A stretch of 64,000 nt of DNA from positions 6,804,001 to 6,868,000 of the forward strand of contig NZ_CP109078.1 of NCBI RefSeq assembly GCF_035917455.1. Direction: 5' to 3'. The stretch is from Micromonospora sp. NBC_01796. Lineage in GTDB: Bacteria > Actinomycetota > Actinomycetes > Mycobacteriales > Micromonosporaceae. The number at the start of each line of letters is the position of its first letter. Within the stretch, counting starts at the first letter, position 1. Made by a program: the position numbers and the translations under genes. The notes under the pieces are model-generated. The model was not told the DNA's origin and searched no databases. It saw only the letters and a list, made by a program, of their open reading frames with translations. Of the stretch, positions 45,701 to 54,944 are shown in pieces.

Positions 45701-46975
45701 TCAGGGCGCCTCGATGCCGCCATCGGGGCGGCGCACCCGCGCCGACCAGCGTTCGTGCTGGAGGGTGACCGGCGGGTACTTCGCCGCGGCCCGCTCGTCC
45801 AGCTCGATTCCCCAGCCCGGCGCGTCGTTCGGGTAGAGGTAGCCGTCGCGGGTGACCAGGGTGCCGGGAAAGACCTCCCGGGCGGCGTCGTTGTACTCGT
45901 GCCCCTCCTGGATACCGAACGCGGGCGTGGTGACGTCGAGCGCCACGTTCGCCGCCGCACCGATCGGGGAGACGTCGGCCGGTGCGTGCCAGGCGGTCTT
46001 CACCCCGGTCAGCTCGCAGAGCGCCACCAGCTTCCGGGTGGGGGTCAGCCCGCCGACCGCGGTGATGTGCAACCGGAGCAGGTCCACCCCGCCGCCGAGG
46101 ACCAGCCGGGTGGCGTCCGCGACCGAACTGACCTGCTCACCGACCGCGATCGGCACCGGTGAGTCTGCGCGGACCTGCGGCAGCCGGTCGTACTCCTCGG
46201 GTGCGACGACGTCCTCCAGGAAGAACAACCGGTACGGCTCCAGCGCGCGGGCCAGCAGCACCACCTGCTTCGGCGTGAGTCGGCTGTGTACGTCGTGCAG
46301 CAGCTCGACCTCCTCGCCCAGCTCGGCACGGGCGGCGGCGAACAGGGCCGGGGTGGTCCGCAGGTACTGCTGGACGTCCCAGCCGTCCGGGTACGGCTGC
46401 CCCGGATACCCACCGCCGACCGCCGGAGCGCCGTACGCGCCCAGGCCCGGCTGACCCACCTGGAGGCGGATGTGCCGGTAGCCGGCCGCCATGAACTCCC
46501 GCGCCTGGTCCAGGGTTTCCGCCACGGTGGCCCCGCCCGCGTGGATGTAACACTGGGCGGCGGTGCGTACCCGCCCGCCGAGCAGTTCGTAGACCGGCAT
46601 CCCGGCCCGTTTGCCGGCGATGTCCCACAGGGCCAGGTCCACCCCGGCGAGCGCGTTGTTCGTCACCGGACCGTTTCGCCAGTACGACGAGAAGTGGACC
46701 ATCCGGAAGATGTCCTCGATGTCGGCCGGGTGCCGGCCGATCAGCATCGGGGCCACGTGCTGCTCGATGGTGGCGACGACGGCGGTGAAGCGTTGGGTGA
46801 AGGTGGCGCAACCGAGTCCGTACAGGCCGGGTTCGTTGGTGTCGATCCGGACCACCACCAGCGGCGGGCCCTCGGGTGCGGTGACGATCGCCCGTACCCG
46901 GGTGATCCGCAGGCCGCCCCGGGCCGGCCAGGGCGCCTGGGTCTCGGGCAGTACGGGCAGTTCGGCCTCGGTCAT
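45701..46975 (-). CDS. enolase-superfamily sugar-acid dehydratase (mannonate-dehydratase-like)
   Basis: 424 residues. N-terminal capping domain and C-terminal (beta/alpha)7 barrel. It resembles the ManD/RspA group: LAGVDLALWDIAGKRAGMPV near 108, LLHDVHSRLTPKQ near 226 with a metal-binding Asp, FFLEDVVAPEEYDRL near 252 with a metal-binding Glu, AVGEQVSS near 277 with the third Glu, and HITAVGGLTPTRKL near 304. Expected reaction: dehydration of an aldonic acid such as D-mannonate. It follows an epimerase by 60 bp in the same operon, fitting uronate or aldonate breakdown. Confidence 0.83.
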   Translation of the reverse strand: MTEAELPVLPETQAPWPARGGLRITRVRAIVTAPEGPPLVVVRIDTNEPGLYGLGCATFTQRFTAVVATIEQHVAPMLIGRHPADIEDIFRMVHFSSYWRNGPVTNNALAGVDLALWDIAGKRAGMPVYELLGGRVRTAAQCYIHAGGATVAETLDQAREFMAAGYRHIRLQVGQPGLGAYGAPAVGGGYPGQPYPDGWDVQQYLRTTPALFAAARAELGEEVELLHDVHSRLTPKQVVLLARALEPYRLFFLEDVVAPEEYDRLPQVRADSPVPIAVGEQVSSVADATRLVLGGGVDLLRLHITAVGGLTPTRKLVALCELTGVKTAWHAPADVSPIGAAANVALDVTTPAFGIQEGHEYNDAAREVFPGTLVTRDGYLYPNDAPGWGIELDERAAAKYPPVTLQHERWSARVRRPDGGIEAP

Positions 46976-47035
46976 CGATCCTCTTCGGCTCGTACGGGCA
47001 CGCCGATCAGCCGGCGGTGCGGTGGGGGTGCCCGG

Positions 47036-47911
47036 TCAGGGCAGGAGTGCCGGATCGGCGACGAAGCGGTGTTCCGCCTCGAAGCCCAGGACGTCGCGGG
47101 CGGCCTGGACGTCGATCGCCGAGGTCCGTCCGGGCAGTTTCGCCCGCCGGGGCACGTCGGGGTGGTACCGGTCGAGCAGCTCCTCGGTCGGGAACGGGGC
47201 GAGGATGTCGTCGGCGGCGACGAAGAGCACGTGCGCTCCCGGCCCCGGCCGGGTCAGCCCGAGCCAGCAGGCCCGCGCGGCGTCGCGTACGTCGAGGTAG
47301 CTCCAGAGATCCTTTGCGCCGGAGCCCGGGTCCTGGGCGAACTCGGCGGCCCGGCGGGCCAGCCGGTCGTCGTGCTGGCCGACGAAAGGCAGCCGGAGCG
47401 CGACGACGCTGCCACCGTGGCGGTGGGCCATCATCTCGGCGGTCGCCTCGTCGGTCTGCTTGCTCAGCGCGTACGCGTCGGTCACCTGCAACGGCAGCCG
47501 CTCGTCGACCGGCACGTACGCGGGATGCAGGTCGACGTCGGCCCAGGGCAGGCCGGTGACGGAGAAGCTGGACGCGATCACCGCGCGCCGTACCCCGGCC
47601 CGGCCGGCCTCCTCCAGCACGGCGAAGGTCGCCCGGGTGTTGCGGGTGAAGACCGCCTGCGCGGTGTCCAGGTGCGGCGCCGGGATCGCGGCCAGGTGCA
47701 CCACGGCGTCCACTCCCGCCAGCGCGGCGCGGACGATCTCCGGATCCCCGGCGTCGCCGACCACCACCCGGTTCGCGGCCAGGTCGTCGGCGGCCTCCAG
47801 GACGAGTGCGGTCGCAGGTACTCCCCGGTCGGCGAGGTCGGCCAGGACCGCGCGGCCGATCAGTCCGGCGGCGCCGGTCACCAGGACCCGTTGCGGAACT
47901 GCACTGGTCAC
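47036..47911 (-). CDS. NAD-dependent epimerase/dehydratase family protein
   Basis: 291 residues. Extended SDR: RVLVTGAAGLIGRAVLADL near residue 7, VVHLAAIPAPH near 72, active-site YALSK near 150. The GTG start at 47911 has GAAAGG 10 bases upstream. The pairing with a sugar-acid dehydratase suggests an aldose or uronate dehydrogenase or epimerase. Confidence 0.8.
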   Translation of the reverse strand: MTSAVPQRVLVTGAAGLIGRAVLADLADRGVPATALVLEAADDLAANRVVVGDAGDPEIVRAALAGVDAVVHLAAIPAPHLDTAQAVFTRNTRATFAVLEEAGRAGVRRAVIASSFSVTGLPWADVDLHPAYVPVDERLPLQVTDAYALSKQTDEATAEMMAHRHGGSVVALRLPFVGQHDDRLARRAAEFAQDPGSGAKDLWSYLDVRDAARACWLGLTRPGPGAHVLFVAADDILAPFPTEELLDRYHPDVPRRAKLPGRTSAIDVQAARDVLGFEAEHRFVADPALLP

Positions 47912-47990
47912 GTCTGTGGTGCCTTTCGCTGGGCGGTGCGGTCCCGGTTCCACCGTGGAGCGGGCCGAGCGGTCGGGATCGGGGCGGGGA

Positions 47991-48302
47991 CTATTCTCCG
48001 CCCCTCGGCTCGATGCCGAGCGCGTGGCACGCTTCCCGGTACATCCGGACCACCTCCCGGCGTACCTCGGCGCGTTCGGTCAGCCGGCCCCGGAACGGGA
48101 TCCGGACCGGCACGATGATGCCGTCGACGGCGGCGTCGAACTCGATGCCGTCGGCGTCCAGGCCGCTGACCCGGGCACCGGTCGCGGCCGGTTGGCCGCC
48201 GAGGGTACGGCAGATGAGCAGCGAGTCGTCGGCGTGGTCGTCGTTCATGTGCCGCCCGATCGCGGCGACCACCTCCGGGCCGAAGACGTCCGTGTCGCTC
48301 AT
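47991..48302 (-). CDS. DUF2470 protein
   Basis: 103 residues, a single DUF2470 domain: IGRHMNDDHADDSLLICR near 15. The same domain forms the C-terminal part of HugZ/HutZ-type haem-utilisation proteins, but here it stands alone. Its ATG overlaps the stop of the M20 hydrolase gene as ATGA. A haem link is known for the domain only and is unproven here. Confidence 0.82.
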   Translation of the reverse strand: MSDTDVFGPEVVAAIGRHMNDDHADDSLLICRTLGGQPAATGARVSGLDADGIEFDAAVDGIIVPVRIPFRGRLTERAEVRREVVRMYREACHALGIEPRGGE

Positions 48303-49504
48303 GCCGCCGTCCCGTCGGTCGCGGCCAGCCGGCGGGCGGCGAGTTCGGCGAGCAGGGCGGCCCCGTCGGCGAGGACGCTGTCGTCGAACGCGGCCCGGGG
48401 GGAGTGGTTGCTCGGTGCGGTCTTCGGGTCGTCGCCGGCGCAGGCGCCGAGGAAGACGTACGCCCCCGGCACCAGGTCCAGTACGCGGGAGAAGTCCTCG
48501 GAGCCGGTCATCGGGTTGGTCAGATCCTCGAACCGATCCGGGCCGAACACGTCCCGTACGGTCGCCGCCGCGAACTCGTGCTCGGTGACGTCGTTGACCG
48601 TCGCCGGGTACTCCTGCTCGAACCGGACCTCGACCCGCATCCCGTGCGCGGCGGCGATGTGCTCACAGAGCGCGACCGCGTACTCGCCCGCCTGCGCGTT
48701 CGTGGCGGAGGAGAAGCTCCGTACGGTCGCCTCGAAGTTCGCGTCGTCCGGGATGATGTTGCGCCGGGTGCCGGCCTGGAACACCCCGACGGTCAGCACC
48801 ACCGGGTCGAACACGTCGAACCGTCGGGTGACCATGGCCTGCAACGCGGTGACCATCTCGGCGGCGACCGGGATCGGGTCGAGCGTGTGGTGCGGGGTGG
48901 AGCCGTGCCCACCGGCGCCGACGACCCGGACGAACAGTCCGGCGGAGGCGGCCATCAGCGGACCGGGCCGGGAGGAGAAGACACCCCGGTCGAGGGTGCC
49001 GGAGAGCACGTGCAGCCCGTACGCGGCGGTGACCGGCCGGCCGGCGGCGCTCAGCACCCCCTCGGAGATCATGTGGCTGGCGCCGTCGAACCCCTCCTCG
49101 CCGGGCTGGAACATGAACACCACGTCGCCGGCCAGTTCGTCGCGCCGGGCGCTGAGCAGCCGGGCGGCCCCGACCAGTCCGGCGGTGTGCAGGTCGTGGC
49201 CGCAGGCGTGCATGACCCCGTCGTGCCGGGAGGTGTAGGGCAGGCCGGTGTTCTCGGCGACCGGTAGGGCGTCCATGTCACCCCGGAGCAGCACCGCCGG
49301 GCCGGGGCGACCGCCGCGCAGCACCGCGGTGATCGAGGTCAGGTCGGTCCCGGTGCTGATCTCCAGCGGCAGCGGGGCGAGCGCGGCGAGCACCCGTTCC
49401 TGGGTCCGCGGCAGGTGCAGACCGATCTCCGGGATCTGGTGCAGCTCCCGGCGCAGTGCCGCCAACTCGTCCTGCAGTGTCGCGGCGTCCTCGCGCAGGC
49501 CCAT
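48299..49504 (-). CDS. M20-family amidohydrolase/aminoacylase
   Basis: 401 residues. Zinc peptidase-like hydrolase of the hippurate/IAA-amide type: LRRELHQIPEIGLHLPRTQ near 17, HACGHDLHTAGLVGAARLL near 100 with metal-ligand Cys, His and His, FMFQPGEEGFDGASHMI near 131, a lid domain (about 185-295) and GSEDFSRVL near 338. Cytosolic. It cleaves N-acyl or amide bonds; exact substrate unknown. ATG 49504 is preferred, but GTG 49534 is possible. Confidence 0.85.
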   Translation of the reverse strand: MGLREDAATLQDELAALRRELHQIPEIGLHLPRTQERVLAALAPLPLEISTGTDLTSITAVLRGGRPGPAVLLRGDMDALPVAENTGLPYTSRHDGVMHACGHDLHTAGLVGAARLLSARRDELAGDVVFMFQPGEEGFDGASHMISEGVLSAAGRPVTAAYGLHVLSGTLDRGVFSSRPGPLMAASAGLFVRVVGAGGHGSTPHHTLDPIPVAAEMVTALQAMVTRRFDVFDPVVLTVGVFQAGTRRNIIPDDANFEATVRSFSSATNAQAGEYAVALCEHIAAAHGMRVEVRFEQEYPATVNDVTEHEFAAATVRDVFGPDRFEDLTNPMTGSEDFSRVLDLVPGAYVFLGACAGDDPKTAPSNHSPRAAFDDSVLADGAALLAELAARRLAATDGTAA

Positions 49505-49640
49505 CTTCTCCCCATCTCCGCCGCCGACGGGCACCGGTCCGACAGATGCGCCGGTGCCGGGCAGCTCACCGGTCGAATCCTAACGACCTTGGAGCGCGAT
49601 GCGCCCGTACCGATCACGGGAGCCTGCACACGGGCCGTCG

Positions 49641-50939
49641 TCACCGGTGCTGGCGGCGCCACGCGGTCTCCCGGGCCTCGCTCGCCAGACGTTCCTCCAG
49701 CACGGCTTCCCGGATGCTGCGCCGGGAGCCGGCGAGCAGGACGAGTTCGCTGCCGACCAGCGCGACGCTGACCGCGGCCAGCAGCCCCAACGCCACCAGT
49801 CCGGGCACGTTGATGGCGAGCGGGATCAGCGCGGCGGTCAGGATGACCGCACCGACCCGGGTCCAGGTCACCGTGCCGAGCATGCGCAACTGGAAACCGA
49901 GGTGGCCCAGCAGGTAGAGGACCATGCCGCCGTACAGCAGGGTGACGGCGATCGGATGCATCGGGCCGTGGGCGATCTTCGGGTCGCCGATGTGCTTGAG
50001 TGCCTCCTTGCCGCCGAGCGACAGCAGCATCAGCCCGGCGATCATCGGCAGGTGCAGGTAGATGTAGGCGTCCCGGGCGAGCATCACCCGTTGGAGCCCG
50101 TGCGCGGCGTGCAGCGCCTGCTCGGCGGCGAGCGCCACGATGTCGAAGTACGCCCACCAGAGGGCGGCGGTCACCACGATGCCGAGGACCGCGGCGATGA
50201 CCAGCGGCCAGGTGATCGGATGGGGGAGTTGGGTGCCGCCCACCCCGACCGAGATGATCAGCTCGCCGAACGCGACCAGCAGGATCAGGGAGAACCGTTC
50301 GGCCCAGTGGTCGGCCGAGGCGATCCGCCAGCCGCGCGGGGCGCCCAGGTATCCGGACCCGTACTCGACCACGATGGCGAGCATCCAGAAGCCGATCTGG
50401 GTCCAGGTACGGGCCGACCCTTCCGGCAGGTGCGGCGGCACCAGGGCGGCGAGCAGCAGGAACGCGGTGGAGACCACGATCGTCAGGCTCACCCGGGGGA
50501 GCTGTGCACGCAGCAGCGGCTGATCGACGGCGACGTGCCACTGCAACACCACGAACAGGATCCGGATCACGAAGTAACAGCAGGCGAAGACGAGTGGCCC
50601 GGACAGGCCGCCGGGGATGTCGACGAAGGCCTCCGAGATGGTCAGCGCCACCACGAAGATCGCGGCCATGACCGTGAACAGCACCGCCGGCACCATTCCC
50701 TCGCTGGCCCGGATCGAGTTGCCGGCCCAGGCGTAGGCGATCCAGCACCACCAGAGCAGCGAGATGATCAGCAGGGCGTGCAGCAGTCCGATGCCGGTGA
50801 GGTTGTCGGTGGTCGCCCGGGCGATGTTGAAGAAGGCGTAGACGAAGACCAGGTCGAAGAAGAGTTCCAGGCGGTTGACCCGGGTGCCCTCCCCGGCGGC
50901 CCGGATCCGCAGCGGTCGCCGCGCCTCTCTCTTGCCCAC
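49641..50939 (-). CDS. LtrA-family membrane protein (second copy)
   Basis: 432 residues, about 12 membrane segments. VNRLELFFDLVFVYAFFNIA near 22 and FSLILLVAFGELIISVGVGG near 208 mark LtrA. It ends in a basic tail. Only distantly similar to the protein at 44430, so not a recent duplicate. It stands alone, with 119 bp to its downstream neighbour. Confidence 0.85.
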   Translation of the reverse strand: MGKREARRPLRIRAAGEGTRVNRLELFFDLVFVYAFFNIARATTDNLTGIGLLHALLIISLLWWCWIAYAWAGNSIRASEGMVPAVLFTVMAAIFVVALTISEAFVDIPGGLSGPLVFACCYFVIRILFVVLQWHVAVDQPLLRAQLPRVSLTIVVSTAFLLLAALVPPHLPEGSARTWTQIGFWMLAIVVEYGSGYLGAPRGWRIASADHWAERFSLILLVAFGELIISVGVGGTQLPHPITWPLVIAAVLGIVVTAALWWAYFDIVALAAEQALHAAHGLQRVMLARDAYIYLHLPMIAGLMLLSLGGKEALKHIGDPKIAHGPMHPIAVTLLYGGMVLYLLGHLGFQLRMLGTVTWTRVGAVILTAALIPLAINVPGLVALGLLAAVSVALVGSELVLLAGSRRSIREAVLEERLASEARETAWRRQHR

Positions 50940-51058
50940 CCCGCGAGTCTGGCAGCCTGTACGCCGCGAATATGGCGTCTTGCCCGACTCGCTCCGAGCC
51001 GACCTCGCTTACGGCGCGTCCGCGTTCCCAGGCTCACCGCGCTCCGGGCCGGTCCCGC

Positions 51059-52666
51059 TTACGAGCCGGCCTCGGTGGGGAGCAGGTGGCGTACCTGCGG
51101 GGGGCCGTCGGCGAGCGCCACCGCCCGCCGCTCCGCCTCCCGGTCCGTACCGGTCAACCGGCCGCCGTGCTGACGCAGGTGCTCGTCCCAGGAGGGGAGC
51201 TGGTAGACCTCGACGAAACACGCCGGGGACTCGCCCTCGCGGTACAGACCCCACCGGGTCGCACCGGTACGCTGCCGCGAGCCCCGTACCAGTTCCATCG
51301 CGTCGACGAACTCCGTCTCGTGCTCGGCCCGCACCACGTACGTCACCAGGATCACCACCGGTCCGATCCGCGGATCGGGTTCGTGGGTCAGCCGCAGGGC
51401 CGGCCAGTACGCCTCCGGGTCCTGGTTGTTGCCGCGCAGGTCCGGCAGGGGCCACAGCCGTACCGTCACCGCGCCGAGCACCATCAGCACCGCCGCGGCG
51501 AGGTGCGCGACGACCAGTCCGGCCATGTCGCCGACCACACCCCAGGCCAGGGCGCCGACCGCCTGCCCACCGGCGAAGACCACCTGGTAGACCGCGAGCC
51601 CTCGGGCGCGTACCCAGCCGGGCAGGTAGAGCTGGATCTCCGCGTTCAGGTTCGACAGCACGGTCACCCAGGCCAGCCCGGCCGGGACCAGCGCGATCAG
51701 CACCACCGGGAGGCTCGACACGAGCGCCACCACGACCAGCGCCAGGCCGTAGAGCAGGCCGGCGGTGAGCAGGAACTGGCCGGCGGTCAGGTGCACCCGT
51801 ACCCAGGGCAGGATCACGCCACCGGCGATCGCGCCGACACCGAGGGCGGCGAGGAGCACTCCGTACCCGCTGGAGTTCAGGTGCAGTTGCCGGTTGGCCA
51901 CCAGCGGCAGCAGCGCCCACAACGCGCTGCCGGGTACGAGGAACAGCAGCGCCCGCAACAGCAGTCGGCGGACCACGGGGGAGTGGCGGACGAACCGGCC
52001 ACCGGCGCGCAGGGCGGCGGTGAACCGCTCCGGCACCTCGACCGCGCGTGCGTGGTCCGTACGCCAGCGCAGCAGCGCGAACCCGAAGACGAGTACGGTG
52101 ATCGCGTTGATCGCGAAGACCGGCGCCACACCCGCTCGGGCGATCAGCAGTCCGGCGATGGCCGGGCCGATCGACCGGGCCGCGTTGACGCTGATCGAGC
52201 CGAGTGCCGAGGCGGACTGCAACTGGTTGCGGGGCACCAGTTCGGGGATGATCGCCGCCCAGCACGGCAGCGTCAGCGCCTGCCCGACCCCGATCGCGAA
52301 GGTGAGGGTGAGCAGCAGTGCCGGCGGCATCCGGCCGGTCGCGGTCAGGACGGTCAGCAGCAGGCCGACCGCGGCGAGGTAGACCTGCACCGCGATCAGC
52401 AGGTGGCGCCGGTCGAACGCGTCGGCCAGCGCCCCCGCCGGCAGCGCCAGCAGCAGGATCGGCAGCATGCTCGCCGTCTGTACGAGCGAGACCAGGGTCG
52501 AGGCATTGCGTTCGTCGATCAGCAGCCACTGCGCGCCGACGGTCTGCATCCAGGTGCCGATGTTCGCGGCGAGCAGCGCCAGCCACAGGTTGCGGTACGC
52601 GGCACCGCGCAGCGGTGCCCAGGCCGAGGTGGACGGCTCGGCGGTCGCGGGTCCGGCGCTTACCAC
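51059..52666 (-). CDS. MFS exporter of the MFS_3 (DUF894) type
   Basis: 535 residues. Twelve-segment MFS domain (about 20-415; LAANIGTWMQTVGAQWLLID near 34, ALADAFDRRHLLIAVQVYLA near 80) followed by a C-terminal soluble domain of about 100 residues (VVILVTYVVRAEHETEFVDA near 435) resembling a small ferredoxin-like monooxygenase/sensor fold. This layout is usual for the family. GTG 52666 lies inside the end of the preceding SDR gene (7-base overlap), so the two are coupled. Substrate unknown. Confidence 0.82.
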   Translation of the reverse strand: MVSAGPATAEPSTSAWAPLRGAAYRNLWLALLAANIGTWMQTVGAQWLLIDERNASTLVSLVQTASMLPILLLALPAGALADAFDRRHLLIAVQVYLAAVGLLLTVLTATGRMPPALLLTLTFAIGVGQALTLPCWAAIIPELVPRNQLQSASALGSISVNAARSIGPAIAGLLIARAGVAPVFAINAITVLVFGFALLRWRTDHARAVEVPERFTAALRAGGRFVRHSPVVRRLLLRALLFLVPGSALWALLPLVANRQLHLNSSGYGVLLAALGVGAIAGGVILPWVRVHLTAGQFLLTAGLLYGLALVVVALVSSLPVVLIALVPAGLAWVTVLSNLNAEIQLYLPGWVRARGLAVYQVVFAGGQAVGALAWGVVGDMAGLVVAHLAAAVLMVLGAVTVRLWPLPDLRGNNQDPEAYWPALRLTHEPDPRIGPVVILVTYVVRAEHETEFVDAMELVRGSRQRTGATRWGLYREGESPACFVEVYQLPSWDEHLRQHGGRLTGTDREAERRAVALADGPPQVRHLLPTEAGS

Positions 52667-53355
52667 CTGCCGTCGGCGCGGAGGACTTCCTGGCCCGAGA
52701 GGTACAGCTCGTCGGGTTCCAGGAGCAACAGCCGTACGACCTCCCGGGCCACCTGCTCCGGCTCGGCGTAGATCTCGTCGAGGAACTCGGCGCCGACGCG
52801 TTCCTGGAGCCTGGTGTGCATCGGGCCGGGGTGGATCTGCATCACCTTGATGCCGTCGCTTCCCTCGGCCTGGGCGAGCGACTCCACCAGGCTCTTGCCG
52901 AAGTTCTTGCCGGCCCGGTAGACGGGGATGCCGGGGCGGGGTTTGTCGACCGCCATCGCGCCGATGTAGACGATGTTGCCCCGCCCCCGCTCGCGCATCC
53001 GGATCAGCGCCTCGCGCAGCAGGTACGCCGTGCCCAGCACGTTCACGTCGATGACCGTGCGCAGCGCTTCCGGTGACATCTCCTCCAGCGACCCGCCGGC
53101 CCACATGCTCGCGCAGTGCGCCAACCCGTCGAGCGCCCCGTACCGCCGGGTCACCTCGTCGAGCGCGTGCGCCACCTGGTCGTACGAGGAGACGTCGCAG
53201 GTCGCGCCGGCACACTCGAGCTCGCTGGTGGTGGCGGCGACCTCGTCGGCGACGTTGCCGAGCACGAACACCCGGTGGTCGGTGGTGAGCTTGCGGGCGA
53301 CCTCCAACCCGAGACCGCTGGTGCCGCCGGCCACGACGAACGTCCTGGCGCCCAT
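52660..53355 (-). CDS. short-chain dehydrogenase/reductase
   Basis: 231 residues. Classical SDR: VVAGGTSGLGLEVARKL near 7, NVLGTAYLLREAL near 104, VYRAGKNFGKSLVE near 147 with Tyr148 and Lys152 of the YxxxK site, then HPGPMHTRL near 177. The start ATG 53355 follows GGAGGG. The nucleotide loop is VVAGGTSGLG instead of the usual TG-led one. Coupled to the MFS exporter gene. Confidence 0.87.
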   Translation of the reverse strand: MGARTFVVAGGTSGLGLEVARKLTTDHRVFVLGNVADEVAATTSELECAGATCDVSSYDQVAHALDEVTRRYGALDGLAHCASMWAGGSLEEMSPEALRTVIDVNVLGTAYLLREALIRMRERGRGNIVYIGAMAVDKPRPGIPVYRAGKNFGKSLVESLAQAEGSDGIKVMQIHPGPMHTRLQERVGAEFLDEIYAEPEQVAREVVRLLLLEPDELYLSGQEVLRADGRW

Positions 53356-53462
53356 GCACCCTCCAGCCCTGGTCACGGTGGTGCCCCGTCCTCCAGACCC
53401 TGTCATCGGAGTGCCCGGTCGTAGGCATCCGATCGGATATGTCGCCCGATCGGGGCGCTGAG

Positions 53463-54713
53463 CTATCCGGCGAGGCGGTCGACCGCCCGTACCACCGCAC
53501 CCGCGCCGTCCTCGGCGGCCAGGCGGGCCGCGACCGCGCGGGCCCGGTCGGCGAAGGCCGGGTCGGTGACCGCGGCGCGGATCGCGGTGGCGAGCCGGGC
53601 CTGGTCGAGTCGCCCGGCCGGCACGGTGTCCGGGCTGACCCCGAGTACGGCGAGCCGAGCCGCCCAGAACGGCTGGTCGGCCATCATCGGGATCGGGATC
53701 GCCGGCACCCCGGCCCGGAGACCGGCTGCGGTGGTCCCGCAGCCGGCGTGGTGCACGAGGGCGGCCATCCGGGGAAAGAGCCAGCTGTGCGGCGCCTCCC
53801 CGATGGTGATCACGTCGTCGGTCACCGCCCGGACGACTTGCGCCCCACCGTCGACCTGGATCACCCCGCGTACGCCGGCCCGGCGCAGCGCGGCCGTGAT
53901 CAGCGTACGGAACCGCTCGTCGCCGCCGACCATGCTGCCGAAGCCGACGTAGACCGGGGGCGGCCCGGCGTCGAGGAAGTCGACCAGGATCGGCGGTGGC
54001 CGCCAGCCGGGTGACTCCGCCGGCCACCAGTAGCCGACGACCTCCAGGCCGGGCCGCCAGTCCGCCGGTCGGGGCAGCACGCTCGGGCTGAAGCCGTGCT
54101 GGATCGGCCATCCGCGCGCCGTCGCGGCCTCGAGCAGGGTGTGCAGCCTGGTCGGGGGGAGGCCCAACCGGGTCCGCAGCCGCCGGGAGGCGTTCGCGTA
54201 GACCCGTCGGGCGATCACCTGTGCCAGCCGTGCGGCGTTCCGGTTGCCCCACCCACCCAGCGACCGTGCGCCGAGCAGCATCGGCGGGAACTCCCGGGTC
54301 GGGTGGAGCGGTTGCAGGAACGCCCCCATGCTCGGCACCCCGTGCCGCTCGGCCACCGAGTAACCCAGCGGGGCCGTGGTGGTCGAGCAGAGCAGGAGGT
54401 CCACCCCGGGTTCGGCGGCGACCTGGATGCCGTCGCCGAGTTCGTCGACGAACCGGGTGCCCAGCCGGACGAACCCGGCCAGGCTCCGGGTTTCGGCGCC
54501 GAAGCGGTGCCGCCGCCGGCCGCCGGCCGCCCGCAGCGCCGCCAGATCGCCGGGAAGCGGCGCGAAGTCCAGGCCGCAGCCGGTCACCAGGGCGGCGAAC
54601 GAGGGCTGCGCGGCGACCGTGACCCGGTGCCCGGCCGCTTGCAGCCGGGCACCCAGCCCGGTGTACGGCGCCACGTCACCGCGTGATCCGGCGGTGACGA
54701 TCAGCACCCGCAT
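53463..54713 (-). CDS. GT1-family glycosyltransferase
   Basis: 416 residues. GT-B fold of the sterol/macrolide glucosyltransferase type: MRVLIVTAGSRGDVAPYTGL at the start, VYVGFGSMVGGDERF near 250, PHSWLFPRMAALVHHAGCGT near 304 and MADQPFWAARL near 344 for the nucleotide-sugar site. Many relatives decorate natural products or lipids. It stands alone, 107 bp upstream of the SDR, with no biosynthetic cluster seen. Confidence 0.87.
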   Translation of the reverse strand: MRVLIVTAGSRGDVAPYTGLGARLQAAGHRVTVAAQPSFAALVTGCGLDFAPLPGDLAALRAAGGRRRHRFGAETRSLAGFVRLGTRFVDELGDGIQVAAEPGVDLLLCSTTTAPLGYSVAERHGVPSMGAFLQPLHPTREFPPMLLGARSLGGWGNRNAARLAQVIARRVYANASRRLRTRLGLPPTRLHTLLEAATARGWPIQHGFSPSVLPRPADWRPGLEVVGYWWPAESPGWRPPPILVDFLDAGPPPVYVGFGSMVGGDERFRTLITAALRRAGVRGVIQVDGGAQVVRAVTDDVITIGEAPHSWLFPRMAALVHHAGCGTTAAGLRAGVPAIPIPMMADQPFWAARLAVLGVSPDTVPAGRLDQARLATAIRAAVTDPAFADRARAVAARLAAEDGAGAVVRAVDRLAG

Positions 54714-54944
54714 CGGTGCGCCGCGACCCTGTGCAGCATGTCGCGAGCCTCGCACGCGGGCGCCGGTGCGTCCGCCGGGTACGGAAATTGCGGCATTCGA
54801 CGGTGTGACCGTCCGGTCGGCCGGCGCCCGACCGGCCCGTGGGGCCTCGGCCGCTGACCACGTGGTCGGCACGACGGCCGACGTCATCTAGGGTTGCCGG
54901 AGACTTGGCAGACAGGCTCTACCTCTCCTTCAGGATGAAACTTC

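Noticed and set aside
52667-53500. MFS exporter as an 813-residue fusion
   Set aside because: The added part is the SDR gene read in the wrong frame; the true SDR frame has a full set of motifs.
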